Below are positions 27,200-35,664 of a DNA stretch of 64,000 bases, one piece after another. Below the pieces are notes generated by a model. That model made no database searches. It was not told the DNA's origin and worked only from the letters and a program-made list of their open reading frames with translations. Where the stretch lies: contig MGDH01000015.1 in assembly GCA_001790855.1 (NCBI GenBank), positions 21,011 through 85,010 of the forward strand, in the 5' to 3' direction. Every line of letters begins with the position of its first letter. Within the stretch, counting starts at the first letter, position 1. Source of the DNA: Candidatus Schekmanbacteria bacterium RIFCSPLOWO2_02_FULL_38_14. Lineage in GTDB: Bacteria; Schekmanbacteria; GWA2-38-11. Both the position numbers and the translations under genes were made by a program.

Positions 27200-28456
27200 T
27201 CAGAAAAGGTCTGGCTTGAATGTGCTGACAATAAGAAGAATAGTAAGAATAACCAGCATTATCGCTGTTCCTCCTGAAAGAATATTGGAGAACCTGCTGT
27301 TCACATGCTCTCCCATTATCTGCCTGTCATTGATAAGCCTGAGCATTATGAATAGAATTATTGGAAGGAGTATTCCGTTAACCGTCTGCGCAAAGAACAT
27401 TATCGTAATCAAGTTGTAACTTGGAACAATAACAAAAAATGCCCCTATGATTATGAAAACAGTGTAAAAGCTCAGAAACTGAGGCGCCTCGCTGAATTTC
27501 TTGCCAATCCCTGATTCCCATCCAAAAGCCTCAGACAGAGCATAGGCTGTGGTGAGCGGGAGGATTATTGCTGAAAGTATTGAAGCATTTAAAAGCCCTA
27601 TTCCAAAAAGGATAAAACAGTACTCTCCGGCAAGAGGTTTTAGTGCAAGGGCTGCATCCGAAGCGGAATTTATATCCACCTGATTAGCATAGAGAGTCGT
27701 AGCTGCTGCAACAACTATAAAAAATGCAATGAAGTCTGTGACAAAAGAGCCTAAGTAAACATCCACTTTTGCATACTTATATTCCTCAACCTTTATTCCC
27801 TTGTCAACAACTGCTGATTGAAGATAGAACTGCATCCACGGAGCAATGGTTGTTCCTATTACCGCTATGGAAAGATTTATGAATTTGGGGTCATACCTGA
27901 AATTCGGGGTAACAAGCTGTGACATAATGTGGAGCCATTGCGGTTTTGCAAGAATTCCTGAAACAATGTATGAGGCATAAATAATGCAAAAAAAAAGCAT
28001 TACCCTTTCAACACCTCTATAGCTCCCCTTGACAACGAGCGCCCATATCAGCAGCGCACCAAGGGGAACGGAAATATACCTGCTCACTCCAAAAAGCTCA
28101 AGGGAAGCGGCAATCCCTGCAAATTCTGAAATTGTCACTGCAAGGTTTCCAAAAAGAAGAAGGAGCATTGATAAAAGAGTTATTTTCACTCCAAACCTCT
28201 CCCTTATCAGGTCTGCAAGCCCCTTTCCTGTCACCACTCCCATCCTTGCTGACATCTCCTGCACAATTGCAAGAATGAATGTTATTAGAAACAGAAGCCA
28301 CAAAAACCTGAGCCCCTCACGGGCTCCGGCAATGGAATAAGTTGCAATCCCTCCTGCATCATTGCCAGCATTTGATGCAATGATTCCGGGACCAAGTATT
28401 GCCAGAAATATTATGAACTTGTTTCTTCTCAGCCTTGAAAATATTTTCAGTTTCAT
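27200..28456 (-). CDS. Nramp-superfamily divalent metal transporter lacking the canonical metal-site residues
   Basis: SLC11-type permease with about 11 helices, 418 aa. Helix 1 reads GPGIIASNAGNDAGGIATYS where Mn/Fe Nramps have DPGN, and helix 6 reads GTTIAPWMQFYLQS where they have the M-P-H motif with the metal-binding Met. Loss of that Met and of DPGN is known from Nramp-related Mg2+ transporters, so a transition-metal role should not be assumed. Immediately upstream is a soluble protein with MgtE-N and CBS domains, which fits magnesium. The start has AGGAAA. The RAYT gene follows 3 bases after its stop. Confidence 0.85.
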   Translation of the reverse strand: MKLKIFSRLRRNKFIIFLAILGPGIIASNAGNDAGGIATYSIAGAREGLRFLWLLFLITFILAIVQEMSARMGVVTGKGLADLIRERFGVKITLLSMLLLLFGNLAVTISEFAGIAASLELFGVSRYISVPLGALLIWALVVKGSYRGVERVMLFFCIIYASYIVSGILAKPQWLHIMSQLVTPNFRYDPKFINLSIAVIGTTIAPWMQFYLQSAVVDKGIKVEEYKYAKVDVYLGSFVTDFIAFFIVVAAATTLYANQVDINSASDAALALKPLAGEYCFILFGIGLLNASILSAIILPLTTAYALSEAFGWESGIGKKFSEAPQFLSFYTVFIIIGAFFVIVPSYNLITIMFFAQTVNGILLPIILFIMLRLINDRQIMGEHVNSRFSNILSGGTAIMLVILTILLIVSTFKPDLF

Positions 28457-28505
28457 ATTCTATTTTCCTGCAACAAGCTGCCGGGAATATGTTCGCTTTG
28501 TATTT

Positions 28506-29771
28506 TCACGTCCGCTGCCGTTTCTTTCTTGAAGATGGAGGGAGCAAAAGGTCAACAATGTCATCAACTGTTACTATGCCAAGCATTTTATTCTCTTCAT
28601 CAACAACAGGAACAGCATAGAGGTTGTATTTTGAGATAAGCTCTGCAACCTTCATCTGGTCTGTTCCAGGGCTCACTGTTTTAATCTTGGTTCTCATAAT
28701 CTCTGAAATAATTGCCATCGGGCTGGCAAGAATCAAATCCTTCATCGAAAGCACCCCAAGAAGATGCTCAATGTCGTCAATGATGTAAATGTAATAAATC
28801 ATCTCCACATCAGGAGACATCAGGCGCAGGTTTTTGAAAACATCACTGACAGTCATATCTCCTGTGAATCCCAGATATTCAGTTGTCATCAGGCCTCCTG
28901 CTGTATCTTCCTCGTGCTCAAGGAGTTCCTGAACATCCTCTGCTTCTTCCTTTTCCATCTTATTCAAAAGCTCCTGAGCCTTTTCTTCTGACAGGTCCCC
29001 GAGTATGTCAGCAGCTTCATCAGGATGCATCCGTTCAAGAATATCAGACGCCTTTTCCTCGTCCATCCTGTCTATGATTGTTGCCTGTGTCCCGGGCTCA
29101 AGTTCGTGCAGAGCCTCTGCTGCTTTTTCAAGGTCAAGAGAATTAAAAAGCGCGGTCTTTCCGTTCAACGACACCTGGCTTATGATGTGAGCAATATCTG
29201 ACGGGTGAAGCTCGGAGATTTTCTGTCTTGTAATTCTCAGTGTAAGTTTTGTAAGTTTCGGCTCAATCGGCTGTAAAAAATTCCAGCTTATGAGCTTTGA
29301 TGAAATGCTGTAGCCAAAAAGCCCCCACAGCTGCTTTCCGATATGCTCAATGCTGAGACGGCGCAAAATCCCGCTAAACCCCACATCAACTGCAATCAGA
29401 CAGAGATTCCCCTCAATATCACCAAGCTTTATATCATTTACCCTTACAATCTTTACCCCGTACACATCAACAATCTGCTTGTCCAGAAGGTCCCTGCATA
29501 TCAGAAGGTCTTCTTCTTTTGCCTTCTGCTCAGCAAGCTCGCTCAAAAAGTTTTTTACTGAAATGATTCTTTTGTTGAAAAGGTTTATGTTCTCGAAAGG
29601 TATGAGGATGTGGTTTCTTTTTTTTGAAGTAACTACAACTGATTCAATTCTTGGAAAGACCTCGCCGGTCCTTACAAGAAAATCAGTTATCCTGCCGACC
29701 TCTTCACCTGCCCTGTCAAGGACAGGCTTTTTTAATACCTCGCTTACAAAAATATCTCCGACAAAATACAC
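28506..29771 (-). CDS. Soluble PRC-barrel / MgtE-N / CBS-pair protein
   Basis: 421 residues with no membrane segment. Residues ~1-80 and ~85-165 look like two PRC-barrel-like units (EVLKKPVLDRAGEEVGRITDF; QIVDVYGVKIVRVNDIKL). Residues ~180-285 are the helical MgtE N-domain (LHPSDIAHIISQV, MHPDEAADILGDL). Residues ~290-415 are a CBS pair (GGLMTTEYLGF... VPVVDEENKMLGIVTVDDIV). In MgtE channels this N/CBS cytosolic part senses Mg2+ and gates the pore. Here the pore is missing and an Nramp-like carrier is the next gene, 49 bases on, so it is probably that carrier's sensor or regulator (inference). The start is GTG with AAGGAG six bases upstream. Confidence 0.85.
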   Translation of the reverse strand: MYFVGDIFVSEVLKKPVLDRAGEEVGRITDFLVRTGEVFPRIESVVVTSKKRNHILIPFENINLFNKRIISVKNFLSELAEQKAKEEDLLICRDLLDKQIVDVYGVKIVRVNDIKLGDIEGNLCLIAVDVGFSGILRRLSIEHIGKQLWGLFGYSISSKLISWNFLQPIEPKLTKLTLRITRQKISELHPSDIAHIISQVSLNGKTALFNSLDLEKAAEALHELEPGTQATIIDRMDEEKASDILERMHPDEAADILGDLSEEKAQELLNKMEKEEAEDVQELLEHEEDTAGGLMTTEYLGFTGDMTVSDVFKNLRLMSPDVEMIYYIYIIDDIEHLLGVLSMKDLILASPMAIISEIMRTKIKTVSPGTDQMKVAELISKYNLYAVPVVDEENKMLGIVTVDDIVDLLLPPSSRKKRQRT

Positions 29772-30177
29772 GGCTTTCTCCTTTTTATCTGTTTCATTCA
29801 GGCAATAAACAGAAAAACACTTTTAAAGCGGAGATTACCTTTTAACATTCTGCACAGCAATTGTTATATGCGGATTATTTTAACAGACAATTGATAAAAA
29901 GGAAAGTTTAAACTTGAAATCCGGGAAAAGAGCCTTTTCCCCGTCCATTAACGGAACGTATTCAAGCCTTCGCCGGTTCAACAATGAAATGCAACACTTG
30001 GGAAAGCAGAAATGATGCTATCCTAAGTGGCTATTGGAAAACACTATGTTCACCCCGTTAGAAGTTTTTAAAACTTCTAACGGGGTTCATTTAAACCTGA
30101 CCGAGAGAGATCAAATAACCCCGTGCTTCCGCATGTGGCTTTTGAGTATATTTTTCATATTGTCATTCCCGCGAAAC
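29772..30177. other. Intergenic region holding a long perfect palindrome
   Basis: 406 bases without a credible gene, upstream of the leftward MgtE-N gene and downstream of the leftward nnr gene. The only strong feature is a 35-base palindrome at 30052-30086. A short TGACCGAGAG stretch at 30099-30109 echoes the TTGACCGAGAAT arms at 60384. Confidence 0.6.
30052..30086. repeat. 35-base perfect palindrome
   Basis: Two 17-base arms, ACCCCGTTAGAAGTTTT and its inverse AAAACTTCTAACGGGGT, separated by one T. No T-run follows, so it resembles a dispersed repeat more than a terminator, though it could stop leftward transcription poorly. Confidence 0.75.
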
Positions 30178-31761
30178 TTATCCTTGACTGACTATTTTCA
30201 TGCTCTTCTGAGAAAGAATCTCTCTTATAGCCGCTGGAATTCCTTTAAGAATATCCATTGCTGTGAGCGACATCTCACCTCTTTTCTCTGCCATTATGTC
30301 ACCGCTTAGACCGTGAAGATAAACTCCTGCCTTTGCTGCATCAATAGGAGAAAACCCCTGTGAGATAAACCCTGCAATCATTCCGGTTAACACATCCCCT
30401 GCCCCGCCTGAAGCCATTCCTGGATTGCCTGTAAGATTAACAAAAACAGTTCCGTCAGGTCCGCTTACCACTGTATTTTTCCCCTTAAGAACAACATAAA
30501 CTCTGTTTGCTCTTGCAAAATCTCTTGCAACTTCAATTCTGTTCTTTTGAACCTCCTTTGCTGAAAGCCCGCAAAGCCTGCCCATCTCTCCGGGATGTGG
30601 AGTTATCACAACATCTTTTTTTGCAGATTTTAAAATTTTTGCATCACCCTGTAAAGCGTTTATCCCGTCAGCATCAAGAACAACCGGAACATCAAGCTTT
30701 TTTATAAGACTCCTGACAACCTCGCAGGTTTCTGTGTTTGTTGAAATACCCGGACCAATAACAGCAACTGTTTTCCCTCTGGAAAACTCCAGCATAATTT
30801 TCTCAGCCTTTTTTGAAAAAGTCTTCTCAGATGTTTCAGGAACAGGAAGAGACATCACCTCTGTTAGCTTCATCTCAACAATTGGATTCAGGCTCTCAGG
30901 TATTGCAAGGGTTGCAAGCCCTGCGCCGGACTTCAATGCAGCCTCGCTTGTCATTGTAGCTGCACCTGTTTTTCCGGTTGAACCTGCAATGACAAGAACA
31001 TGCCCGAAATCCCCCTTGTGTGCATTCTCTCTTCTTGGTTTTAAAAGCCCTGCAATCTCTTCTTCTTCTATCAGGAAGGTCTTTATCCTGCTTTCATCTA
31101 TGATTTTTACAGGAATCCCGATATCCCCAATTTCAACAACCCCTGCAAATCTTGCAGCAGGGTAGCTTACAAGGCTAATCTTTGGAAGACAGAGCGCAAC
31201 TGTAAGGTCTGCAGCAATTGAAGGACCGATAATCTCGCCTGTGTCAGAGGAAATCCCTGAAGGAAGGTCAATTGAGACAACCGGAATCTCCAGCCCGTTG
31301 ATGTATTCTATGACATCTCCGTAAAAACCTTTTACCCCTTCAGACAACCCTGTTCCAAATATTGCATCAACTATTATGTCGCTGTCCTCAATAATTCTTT
31401 TAACTTTTAAGCTAAACCTCTCCTTGCCTGAAACCTCGATGACGTCTATCCCGCCTTTGATTGCAGTTTTAAGATTTATCCTTGCATCTCCTTTTATGTT
31501 TTTTCTCTCAGCAAGGAGAACTATCAGCGGCTCCCCTCCGCTGTTTTTAATATGCCTTGCAACAACGCAGCCATCACCGCCATTGTTTCCCTTGCCTGCA
31601 ACAATCGTAACTCTCAGACCCCTCAAATCCCCAAAATATTCTTCAATACATGAGAGAACGCTCAATCCGGCATTCTCCATAAGAATGACTCCGGGTATCC
31701 CCCATCCCTCAATAGCCTTTCTGTCAATCTCTCTCATCTCCTGCGCAGTAACTATTTTCAT
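30178..31761 (-). CDS. nnr: Bifunctional NAD(P)H-hydrate epimerase / ADP-dependent dehydratase
   Basis: Repairs hydrated NAD(P)H: the N-terminal YjeF domain (residues ~1-210) epimerises R- to S-NAD(P)HX, and the C-terminal ribokinase-like domain (~225-515) dehydrates it with ADP. N-domain signatures are TAQEMREIDR and GKGNNGGDGCVVARH; C-domain signatures are HKGDFGHVLVIAGS, VITPHPGEMGRL and NPGMASGGAGDVLTGMI. The ATG at 31761 follows AGGAG and gives the usual N-terminus; an upstream TTG would add 16 residues translated from a repeat arm. 527 aa from this start. It lies beside ridA, another metabolite-repair gene. Confidence 0.95.
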   Translation of the reverse strand: MKIVTAQEMREIDRKAIEGWGIPGVILMENAGLSVLSCIEEYFGDLRGLRVTIVAGKGNNGGDGCVVARHIKNSGGEPLIVLLAERKNIKGDARINLKTAIKGGIDVIEVSGKERFSLKVKRIIEDSDIIVDAIFGTGLSEGVKGFYGDVIEYINGLEIPVVSIDLPSGISSDTGEIIGPSIAADLTVALCLPKISLVSYPAARFAGVVEIGDIGIPVKIIDESRIKTFLIEEEEIAGLLKPRRENAHKGDFGHVLVIAGSTGKTGAATMTSEAALKSGAGLATLAIPESLNPIVEMKLTEVMSLPVPETSEKTFSKKAEKIMLEFSRGKTVAVIGPGISTNTETCEVVRSLIKKLDVPVVLDADGINALQGDAKILKSAKKDVVITPHPGEMGRLCGLSAKEVQKNRIEVARDFARANRVYVVLKGKNTVVSGPDGTVFVNLTGNPGMASGGAGDVLTGMIAGFISQGFSPIDAAKAGVYLHGLSGDIMAEKRGEMSLTAMDILKGIPAAIREILSQKSMKIVSQG

Positions 31762-31783
31762 ATCTGTCTCCTGTAGGTTTAAA

Positions 31784-31813
31784 AAGGGTTCTAGGATTCG
31801 AGGGGTCAAGGGT
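31784..31813 (+). repeat. Left arm of the second IVP-type element
   Basis: AAGGGTTCTAGGATTCGAGG followed by GGTCAAGGGTT. It is the inverted counterpart of 31933-31967 and abuts the broken end of the S23/IVP fragment. Confidence 0.7.
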
Positions 31814-31927
31814 TTATTTTCTACCGTATTTCTCCTCTTTTGGAAAATCTTTTGTTATTCTATAAATATCTAAACATATCTGATAGGACTTCTGCCAGAC
31901 CTTTAATTCTTTATAATTCTTCAGCAT
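31814..31927 (-). pseudogene. Truncated S23/IVP four-helix-bundle gene
   Basis: Reading leftward from ATG 31927, 37 codons give MLKNYKELKVWQKSYQICLD, then IYRITKDFPKEEKYGRK and a stop. This matches the first helix of the S23/IVP family (compare EIEAWKEACSLAEIIYKIT in the gene at 19264). The remaining two thirds, starting with the conserved SxIAEG region, are gone: the frame runs directly into the left repeat arm. The fragment is bracketed by inverted arms at 31784-31813 and 31933-31967, as the intact gene at 19264 is bracketed by its own arms. It is certainly non-functional as a four-helix bundle. Confidence 0.82.
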
Positions 31928-31932
31928 TTCAC

Positions 31933-31967
31933 TCGACCCCTTGAATCCTCGAACCCTCGAATCCTAA
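31933..31967 (-). repeat. Right arm of the second IVP-type element
   Basis: CTCGACCCCTTGAATCCTCG then AACCCTCGAATCCTAAA, matching the left arm at 31784 in reverse complement. The ridA stop codon is 5 bases away. Confidence 0.7.
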
Positions 31968-31971
31968 ATTT

Positions 31972-32355
31972 TCAATCCTTATACGCAATTGCATCTATCT
32001 CAATCCCGACATCCTTTGGAAGCCTTGACACCTCAACTGTTGCCCTTGCAGGAGGATTTATCTGGAAATACCTTGCAAAGACCTCATTGAATTTTGCAAA
32101 CTCCTTAATCTCCTTCAGATACACGGTTGTTTTAATAACATCATTCAGGTCCATTCCTGAGAAAATGAGAATATTCTTTATATTCTCCATAACCCTTTCA
32201 GTCTGCTTCTCTATTCCGCCCTGAACTATCTCTCCGCTTTTTGGGTCTATTGGAATCTGGCCAGAAGTAAAAAGCCATGGACCTACCTTTACAGCCTGCG
32301 AATAGGGACCTATTGCCTTTGGCGCAGTATCAGTCTGGATAATATCTTTTTTCAC
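31972..32355 (-). CDS. ridA: RidA-family 2-iminobutanoate/2-iminopropanoate deaminase
   Basis: Hydrolyses reactive enamine/imine intermediates released by PLP enzymes such as threonine dehydratase (ilvA at 15304). 127 aa, the typical trimer-forming size. The opening [18 protein letters not shown], the central [11 protein letters not shown] and the catalytic Arg in [15 protein letters not shown] are present. The start codon is GTG, supported by a strong ribosome-binding site, AAGGAGG. It lies 210 bases from nnr across an IVP-type remnant. Confidence 0.94.
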   Translation of the reverse strand: MKKDIIQTDTAPKAIGPYSQAVKVGPWLFTSGQIPIDPKSGEIVQGGIEKQTERVMENIKNILIFSGMDLNDVIKTTVYLKEIKEFAKFNEVFARYFQINPPARATVEVSRLPKDVGIEIDAIAYKD

Positions 32356-32450
32356 CTTTGCCTCCTTTATGAATAAGCTCTCAGCAATCAGCTTTCAGCC
32401 CTCAGTTATTGAACGAACTACCCCACACTGCACGCTGGCTGACCGAGAAT

Positions 32451-32501
32451 GTCATTGCGAGCAGGTCCCTTGCTCGTCATTGCGAAGGGCTTTAGCCCTG
32501 A
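32451..32501. repeat. GTCATTGCGAGCAGG repeat without inserted palindrome (empty site)
   Basis: GTCATTGCGAGCAGGTCCC, then TTGCTCGTCATTGCGAAGGG and CTTTAGCCCTGA. It aligns nearly base for base with 22546-22615, except that the CCTGCCT palindrome after GTCATTGC is missing here. Confidence 0.8.
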
Positions 32502-32544
32502 CAAAAAGGGAATTCTTTGTCAACCTGCAAGCTACAGAAAATTA

Positions 32545-34701
32545 TCACCCTCCAACTCTTTCAACAAGCGTTATCTCTTTCAGTCCCTTTAAATCTTTAA
32601 TCGTCTTGTTAAGCTGTTTGACATTGCCAACCTCGAGAACAAAATCCATAGTAGCCTTTTTATCCTCATTCGTGTTGATTTGCGCTGAAGTAATGTTTAT
32701 GTTGTTTGAGGCTATGACTGAGGTGACTTTTGCAAGAATTCCCTTCTTGTCTGTTGAAACCACAATAATCCTTACAGGTCTTTTTGTCTCTTTTGCAAGG
32801 TCCCACTCAACATCTATTCTCCTCTGAGGGTCTATGTCTATCTTGCTAATAAAAGGGCAACTGCGAGTGTGAACGGTTACTCCCCTTCCCCTTGTGATAA
32901 AACCCCTTATCTCATCACCAGGAACAGGGTTGCAACATTTTGCAAACCGTATAAGTATATTATCAAGGTCTTTAATTTTTATCCCTTCTTCTTTCCTGCC
33001 CATCACTCTTTTCAGAGCGCTTCTTATGCGGGATTCTTTTTTTGCCTCCTGCTGCTGCAAAGTCTCTTTTGGCAGGAATTTGCTTGCAATCTGAAATGGC
33101 GCAAGCCTTCCGTAGCCGATGGCAGTAAATAACTGGTCTGCTTTATGGAACCCGAGGTTTTCATAAACCCTCACAAATTCCTGTGAACAGAAAAGTTTTG
33201 TTGGATTGAGATTATATCTCTTGAACTCCCTTTCGCAGATTTCAGTCCCAAGCTTCAGGCTTTCATTCGCCTCCTCGTCCTTGATGAACTGCTTTATCTT
33301 GCTTTTTGCCCGCGGAGTAACAACAAATTTGAGCCAGTCCTTGCTCGGGTGTTTTACCTGTGAAGTGATTATGTCAACTGTATCACCGCTTTTTAAAATC
33401 TCCCTCAGCGGAACCATCTTTCCGTTAACCCTCGTCCCAACGCATCTGTGACCAACATCAGTATGGATGCTGTATGCAAAATCAACCGGGGTTGCCCCTT
33501 TTGGAAGGCTCTTTACATCTCCCTTTGGAGTGAAGATATATACCTCCTGAGGGAAGAGGTCCATCTTAATCCCTTCCATAAATTCCCTTGGGTCTTTCAT
33601 ATCACCCTGCCAGTCAATAAGCTGCCTTAACCAGTTAAACCTCTCGCTCTGAATATTATCTATCTCTCCTTTCTCCTTGTATACCCAGTGTGCAGCAATA
33701 CCCTCCTCGGCAATCTTGTTCATTTCGCTGGTTCGTATCTGAATCTCTATCCTCTGCCCACTGGGACCAATGACAGTAGTATGAAGGGACTGGTACATAT
33801 TTGCCTTTGGCATTGCAATGTAATCCTTGAATCTTCCCGGAACAGGAGTCCATATGGAATGAATAATGCCCAGTGTTGCATAGCAGTCGCTCACAGATTT
33901 TGTTACTATTCTGAAACCAAGCAGGTCATAGACTTCATCAAAGGAAATATTTTGCTTAATCATTTTCTGGTAAATACTGTTGAAATGTTTTGGCCTTCCT
34001 GCAACATCAATATCAAGGTTTGCCTGTTTAAGATGAGAAAGGATTATTCCCCTCACCTCTTCAATATATTTTTCTCTCTCATTCCTTTTCTTTGAAATTT
34101 TTTTTGCAAGCTCATAATAGACCTGAGAGTTTAGAAACCTGAGAGCCAGGTCTTCAAGCTCCCATTTCATCCACCCTATTCCAAGTCTGTTGGCAAGCGG
34201 CGCATAGATGTCAGCAGTCTCTTTTGCTATTATTCTCTGTTTTTCATGAGGCAGGTGCTCGAGGGTTCTCATATTATGAACCCTGTCTGCAAGCTTAATA
34301 AGAAGAACCCTTATGTCCTTTGACATTGCAAGAATCATCTTCCTGAAGTTTTCAGACTGCTGTTCTTCTGAAGAAGTGAACTCAATCCTTCCTATTTTTG
34401 TAACACCGTCAACAAGCGCCGCAATCTCCTCTCCAAACATTTCAGTGAGCTGGCTTAGGGTTGCTTCAGTGTTCTCAATGGTGTCGTGAAGTATCCCTGC
34501 GGCAATTGTGGGAATATCAAGTCTGAGGTCAGCAAGTATGTTTGCTACTTCAAGGGGGTGGAAAAAATAAGGCTCTCCTGACATCCTCTGCTGGTCTCTG
34601 TGGACCTTGGCTGAAAAGATGTAAGCCTTCCTTATTAAAAAACCGTCTTTGCCCTTTATGTAGGAATTTATTTTGTCAATCAGTTCTTCACACCTTATCA
34701 T
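32545..34701 (-). CDS. rel: RelA/SpoT-family (p)ppGpp synthetase/hydrolase
   Basis: Long stringent-response enzyme, 718 aa. Domains in order: HD hydrolase (~25-180), synthetase (~235-350), TGS (~385-450), helical region, and C-terminal ACT (~640-715). The synthetase has the RxKD motif (RFKD, 290-293) of bifunctional or hydrolase-competent enzymes and YQSLHTTVIGP. TGS is IFTPKGDVKSLPKGATPVDFAY. In the HD domain H48, H72, D73 and D139 are kept, but the HDxxED motif reads HDTIEN, with Asn77 for Asp. Its start overlaps the end of a broken transglutaminase-like gene, so it was probably translationally coupled to that gene. Confidence 0.95.
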   Translation of the reverse strand: MIRCEELIDKINSYIKGKDGFLIRKAYIFSAKVHRDQQRMSGEPYFFHPLEVANILADLRLDIPTIAAGILHDTIENTEATLSQLTEMFGEEIAALVDGVTKIGRIEFTSSEEQQSENFRKMILAMSKDIRVLLIKLADRVHNMRTLEHLPHEKQRIIAKETADIYAPLANRLGIGWMKWELEDLALRFLNSQVYYELAKKISKKRNEREKYIEEVRGIILSHLKQANLDIDVAGRPKHFNSIYQKMIKQNISFDEVYDLLGFRIVTKSVSDCYATLGIIHSIWTPVPGRFKDYIAMPKANMYQSLHTTVIGPSGQRIEIQIRTSEMNKIAEEGIAAHWVYKEKGEIDNIQSERFNWLRQLIDWQGDMKDPREFMEGIKMDLFPQEVYIFTPKGDVKSLPKGATPVDFAYSIHTDVGHRCVGTRVNGKMVPLREILKSGDTVDIITSQVKHPSKDWLKFVVTPRAKSKIKQFIKDEEANESLKLGTEICEREFKRYNLNPTKLFCSQEFVRVYENLGFHKADQLFTAIGYGRLAPFQIASKFLPKETLQQQEAKKESRIRSALKRVMGRKEEGIKIKDLDNILIRFAKCCNPVPGDEIRGFITRGRGVTVHTRSCPFISKIDIDPQRRIDVEWDLAKETKRPVRIIVVSTDKKGILAKVTSVIASNNINITSAQINTNEDKKATMDFVLEVGNVKQLNKTIKDLKGLKEITLVERVGG

Positions 34702-34975
34702 ACCCTATCTCCACCAAATCCACATTCAACTTCCCGAGAAGCTGCAAAAGCTTTAATTCCTCTCCGCGTTCTGCCTCAAAAAAACAATATGTGTTGCATC
34801 TGCAGGCATCTGACCAAAGGTCGGGTCAATATCAATCCACTCTCCGAGAAACGCCTCGCACCAGACGTGATACAAAAACCCTCCGAAATATTCTGAATAT
34901 ACTATTCCGCCAACAACCCTGCAGGGAATTCCTGATGCCCTCAGGAGCGCTGCAGCATTATTTATACTATATATA
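34688..34975 (-). pseudogene. Transglutaminase-like protein, C-terminal remnant with frameshift
   Basis: The leftward frame gives AAALLRASGIPCRVVGGIVY, GGFLYHVWCEAFLGEWIDID, then PTFGQMPADATHIVF, the second half of a transglutaminase-like domain with its catalytic His and Asp. The catalytic Cys and everything before it are missing, replaced by AT-rich sequence at ~34976. At a run of seven T on the coding strand the frame shifts: the next frame continues EAERGEELKLLQLLGKLNVD and stops at 34688, overlapping the rel start. The homopolymer shift could be a sequencing error, but the missing Cys half cannot. Confidence 0.75.
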
Positions 34976-35033
34976 TTAAAAATTAAGATTTTCAATAAAA
35001 ACCTTAAGAAAATCAGTATTTGATTTTTTTATC

Positions 35034-35062
35034 TTGACACAGAAAAGCCTCTAAGTTATAAA
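35034..35062 (+). promoter_or_regulatory. Sigma-70 promoter for the DksA-like gene
   Basis: -35 TTGACA (35034-35039, perfect), 17-base spacer, -10 TATAAA (35057-35062). Expected start near 35069. Confidence 0.7.
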
Positions 35063-35157
35063 AAATAAGAATAAAATATAAGCATGTCATCAAACTATTG
35101 CTAATAGTGACAGCGCTATATGGAGTGGCGCTGTATTTATTTTATGGTAGTAAAAAT

Positions 35158-35664
35158 ATGCCAAAAACAAAAAAACGGAAAAAGGCGAAGCCGGTAAAAG
35201 CAGCAAAACATGGCAAAGCAGCAAAACATGGCAAAGCAGCAAAACATGGCAAAGCAGCAAAAGCAGCAAAACTGGTAAAGCCCGAAAAAGAAAAAAAAGA
35301 AGTAGCGGGCAAATACGAGCCTATAAGAAAAATCTTAGAGGAACAGAGGGCTACCCTCATCAGAGAAGCAATGGCAGCAATAAATAGCACTATGAATCCT
35401 GAGCTGGAGACATACTCTGACCCCGGTGACCAGGCATCAGCAGAATCTGACCGCAACTTCTTCATAAGGCTTAAAGAAAGAGAACAGAAGCTGATAAAAA
35501 AGATGGAGCTTGCGTTGGAACAGATAAAGAACGGAACCTTTGGCATATGCGAGGTCTGCGGCAAAGAAATAGGTATTAAAAGACTCAAGGCAAGGCCTGT
35601 TGCCACTCTATGTATTGAGTGCAAGACAGATGCTGAAAAGGAAGAAAAAGCAAGAAACCTTTAG
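35158..35664 (+). CDS. DksA/TraR C4 zinc-finger protein with a Lys/Ala-rich repeated N-terminus
   Basis: 168 residues from the ATG at 35158. The C-terminal half is DksA-like: a coiled-coil region (KYEPIRKILEEQRATLIREA and EREQKLIKKMELALEQIKNG), the acidic tip-like DPGDQASAESD, and a four-Cys zinc finger CEVC...CIEC. DksA-type proteins enter the RNA polymerase secondary channel and work with ppGpp, whose synthase gene lies just to the left. The first ~45 residues are strongly basic with three tandem KHGKAA units (18-base DNA repeats), a low-complexity histone-H1-like tail. A TTG at 35098 would add 20 hydrophobic residues and is disfavoured. Confidence 0.88.
   Translation: MPKTKKRKKAKPVKAAKHGKAAKHGKAAKHGKAAKAAKLVKPEKEKKEVAGKYEPIRKILEEQRATLIREAMAAINSTMNPELETYSDPGDQASAESDRNFFIRLKEREQKLIKKMELALEQIKNGTFGICEVCGKEIGIKRLKARPVATLCIECKTDAEKEEKARNL

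Noticed and set aside
27200-28456. Annotating the Nramp-like gene as a manganese transporter (mntH)
   Set aside because: The DPGN and M-P-H metal-site motifs are missing, and the neighbour points to magnesium.
30052-30086. Rho-independent terminator
   Set aside because: The palindrome is strong, but no T-tract follows on either strand.
31376-31873. 165-residue plus-strand frame
   Set aside because: Antisense to nnr, whose two enzymatic domains are fully conserved.
34542-34979. 145-residue plus-strand frame near rel
   Set aside because: Antisense to the rel start and to the transglutaminase remnant, both recognisable on the minus strand.
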